Positions 63,901-64,000 of a stretch of 64,000 nucleotides of DNA are shown piece after piece. The first letter of the stretch is position 1. The number at the start of each line of letters is the position of its first letter. The stretch spans positions 1 to 64,000 of the forward strand of contig PBNK01000002.1 in the NCBI GenBank assembly GCA_002723085.1. Reading direction: 5' to 3'. Origin of the DNA: Crocinitomicaceae bacterium. Lineage in GTDB: Bacteria > Bacteroidota > Bacteroidia > Flavobacteriales_D > Parvicellaceae. The notes beneath the pieces were generated by a model that had not been told where the DNA came from, ran no database searches, and saw only the letters and a list, made by a program, of their open reading frames with translations. The translations under genes were made by a program, and so were the position numbers.

Positions 63901-64000
63901 ATTTACATAATTTTTAATAAAATACTTTCCTTTAATTTTATTTAATGAATAAAGTCCACTCCCTTTTGTCCCTACCCAAATTGAATTCTCGGATTCACAA
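60919..64000 (-). CDS. Reg_prop/Y_Y_Y sensor with adenylate cyclase and HD domains (partial, runs off the right edge)
   Basis: More than 1,025 residues; the frame is open to base 64000, where a further propeller blade is coded, so the start lies outside. Numbered from an in-frame TTG at 63888: two-component-regulator propeller blades to about 360, a Y_Y_Y domain to about 490, a transmembrane helix at 501-523, a coiled coil, a class III cyclase domain at 590-760 and an HD domain at 800-950. Metal aspartates D601 (FTDIKDF) and D645 (KTMGDAYM), adenine-specifying K641 and D714 (YDIWG) and transition-state N721 and R725 are present, which predicts cAMP synthesis. The HD motif reads HYHSIKH, YHD and CDAD. 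It is an atypical receptor in which the histidine kinase is replaced by cyclase output. Confidence 0.85.
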   Translation of the reverse strand, partial: CESENSIWVGTKGSGLYSLNKIKGKYFIKNYVNSDYDLSSMSSDIINQIYKDFSGNIWVGTQYGVSYFDPLKQNFELISNSLDGQTVISDNNIWSIFEETTQSALVGTRKGVSRIDFSSNTIFNYEFKSENILKEGSNDVWDIIVDDQNRIWTATNSGVYLLNLSENYEKGVFQKLKPNDTVFNQPVYDLNIDSKNRLWIALKEGIGILDLNTLSYNLIAHDPNNPSSIPDADCRRIFFSSNGKCWLGFDGGGFCELNFFEKEEEYSYEAKTYLYKQDEEATISSNTVLTISEDEENNLWLGTMGGGLNKFNPKTKKFRFFTEEDGLSNNTIYGTVIDNKGMIWMSTNVGISRFDPQIEKFKNFNEANGLQSNEFNNNAYCKSNTGKIYFGGINGFNVFNPNEIEINRVPPKIILTDFMVLKSNKFQNYIKDDNPYYLDSVSLKSSENNLSINFTGLHFTDPASNKYKIHLEGLYDKPIEIKKLQPINYSNIPPGDYTFKIWASNNDGVWSEPEKIKIYISSPYWKTWEFIVSSSILVFLIIWGVYLLRVRTIKRQQRRLAFLVERRTKTITKQKDQIEIQNKNIEKEKEKADKLLLNILPSETADELKNKGVATTRQYRKATVMFTDIKDFSKVAETMDPSKLVKSLDNLFREFDKIIEKHQIEKIKTMGDAYMAVGGLPLRDKENPINCVLAALEIQRYMDTLKKESIKRGEGFWELRIGIHTGDVIAGVIGSKRIAYDIWGSTVNIAQRMETSGETWKVNVSQSTYEHIAPFFKCTNRGQIPTKNTGEISMFFIEGIKPHLSEKGKGLIPNKKFRDYIDLHLYSSINYKKAERHIMKILREKLPPNLHYHSIKHTYDVVQAVERIAIMEGVLDEDIFVLKSAATYHDAGFVEAYDKNEPIGAKMAENILPKYGYTPEQIEQVKELIYATIIPHNPKNKLEKIICDADLDYLGRDDFYEISDSLRRELRDHGKINSDRLWDEIQVKFLTQHQYFTKSAIKMRAEKKEEHLQVIKARLKKNEYKD

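Overview
This window looks like chromosomal DNA from a low-GC, free-living member of the Bacteroidota, most likely a marine Flavobacteriales-type bacterium. The evidence is the suite of type IX secretion (T9SS) signals, a PorP/SprF and a PorE-like protein, CarboxypepD_reg-DUF5686 and TonB-dependent receptor proteins, a DUF3098 gene beside ftsX, few recognisable Shine-Dalgarno sites, and several Bacteroidota-type promoter elements (TAnnTTTG, sometimes with TTG about 19-20 bases upstream). The exact genus cannot be fixed from sequence reading. Genes are tightly packed and four convergent gene pairs overlap at their stop codons. There is no rRNA, CRISPR array, insertion sequence or recombinase.

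Layout. 1-3 kb (minus): the start of a secreted metalloprotease-like gene, a YkgJ-type cysteine-cluster protein, an M23 peptidase and a methyltransferase. 3-7.7 kb (plus): tatC, a CarboxypepD_reg-DUF5686 outer-membrane protein, lptB and tsaB. 7.8-14 kb (plus): SiaC-like phosphoprotein, OmpH/Skp, TonB, MORN-repeat protein and a TonB-dependent receptor. 14-20.2 kb (minus): recX, an HU-CCDC81/SPOR protein, uvrC, a polyprenyl synthetase and a lamin-tail T9SS cargo protein. 20.3-22.6 kb (plus): asd and a MATE exporter. 22.6-27.4 kb (minus): the conserved flavobacterial block ftsX, DUF3098, uppP, truB, queA, rlmN, with a terminator set directly against the rlmN start codon. 27.6-35.5 kb (plus): giant T9SS type-B cargo protein, PorP/SprF and PorE-like OmpA protein. 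35.5-42.9 kb: gltX-folB, tRNA-Cys, a haem/copper monooxygenase with T9SS tail, an EEP hydrolase, Ste24-type protease, TPR protein and PfkB kinase. 43 kb: tRNA-Asn with a strong terminator and an 11-bp tandem repeat.

From 43.4 kb on the content becomes accessory: a T9SS-secreted PHP hydrolase, a small cysteine-rich lipoprotein built from 57-bp repeats, and a 14-kb cluster with a cell-wall theme (LysM-CotH kinase, LysM with a degenerate tyrosine-phosphatase fold, lytic transglycosylase, SxxK serine hydrolase, L,D-transpeptidase-like protein with SPOR, PQQ-propeller lipoprotein with SPOR, CapA-like phosphatase). It ends with a secreted protein that joins a discoidin/NADase-type glycan-binding-like domain to a Hedgehog/intein (Hint) domain, and with a large receptor that couples a periplasmic Reg_prop/Y_Y_Y sensor to an adenylate cyclase and an HD domain. 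The last two, and the cell-wall cluster as a unit, are the most unusual parts of the window.
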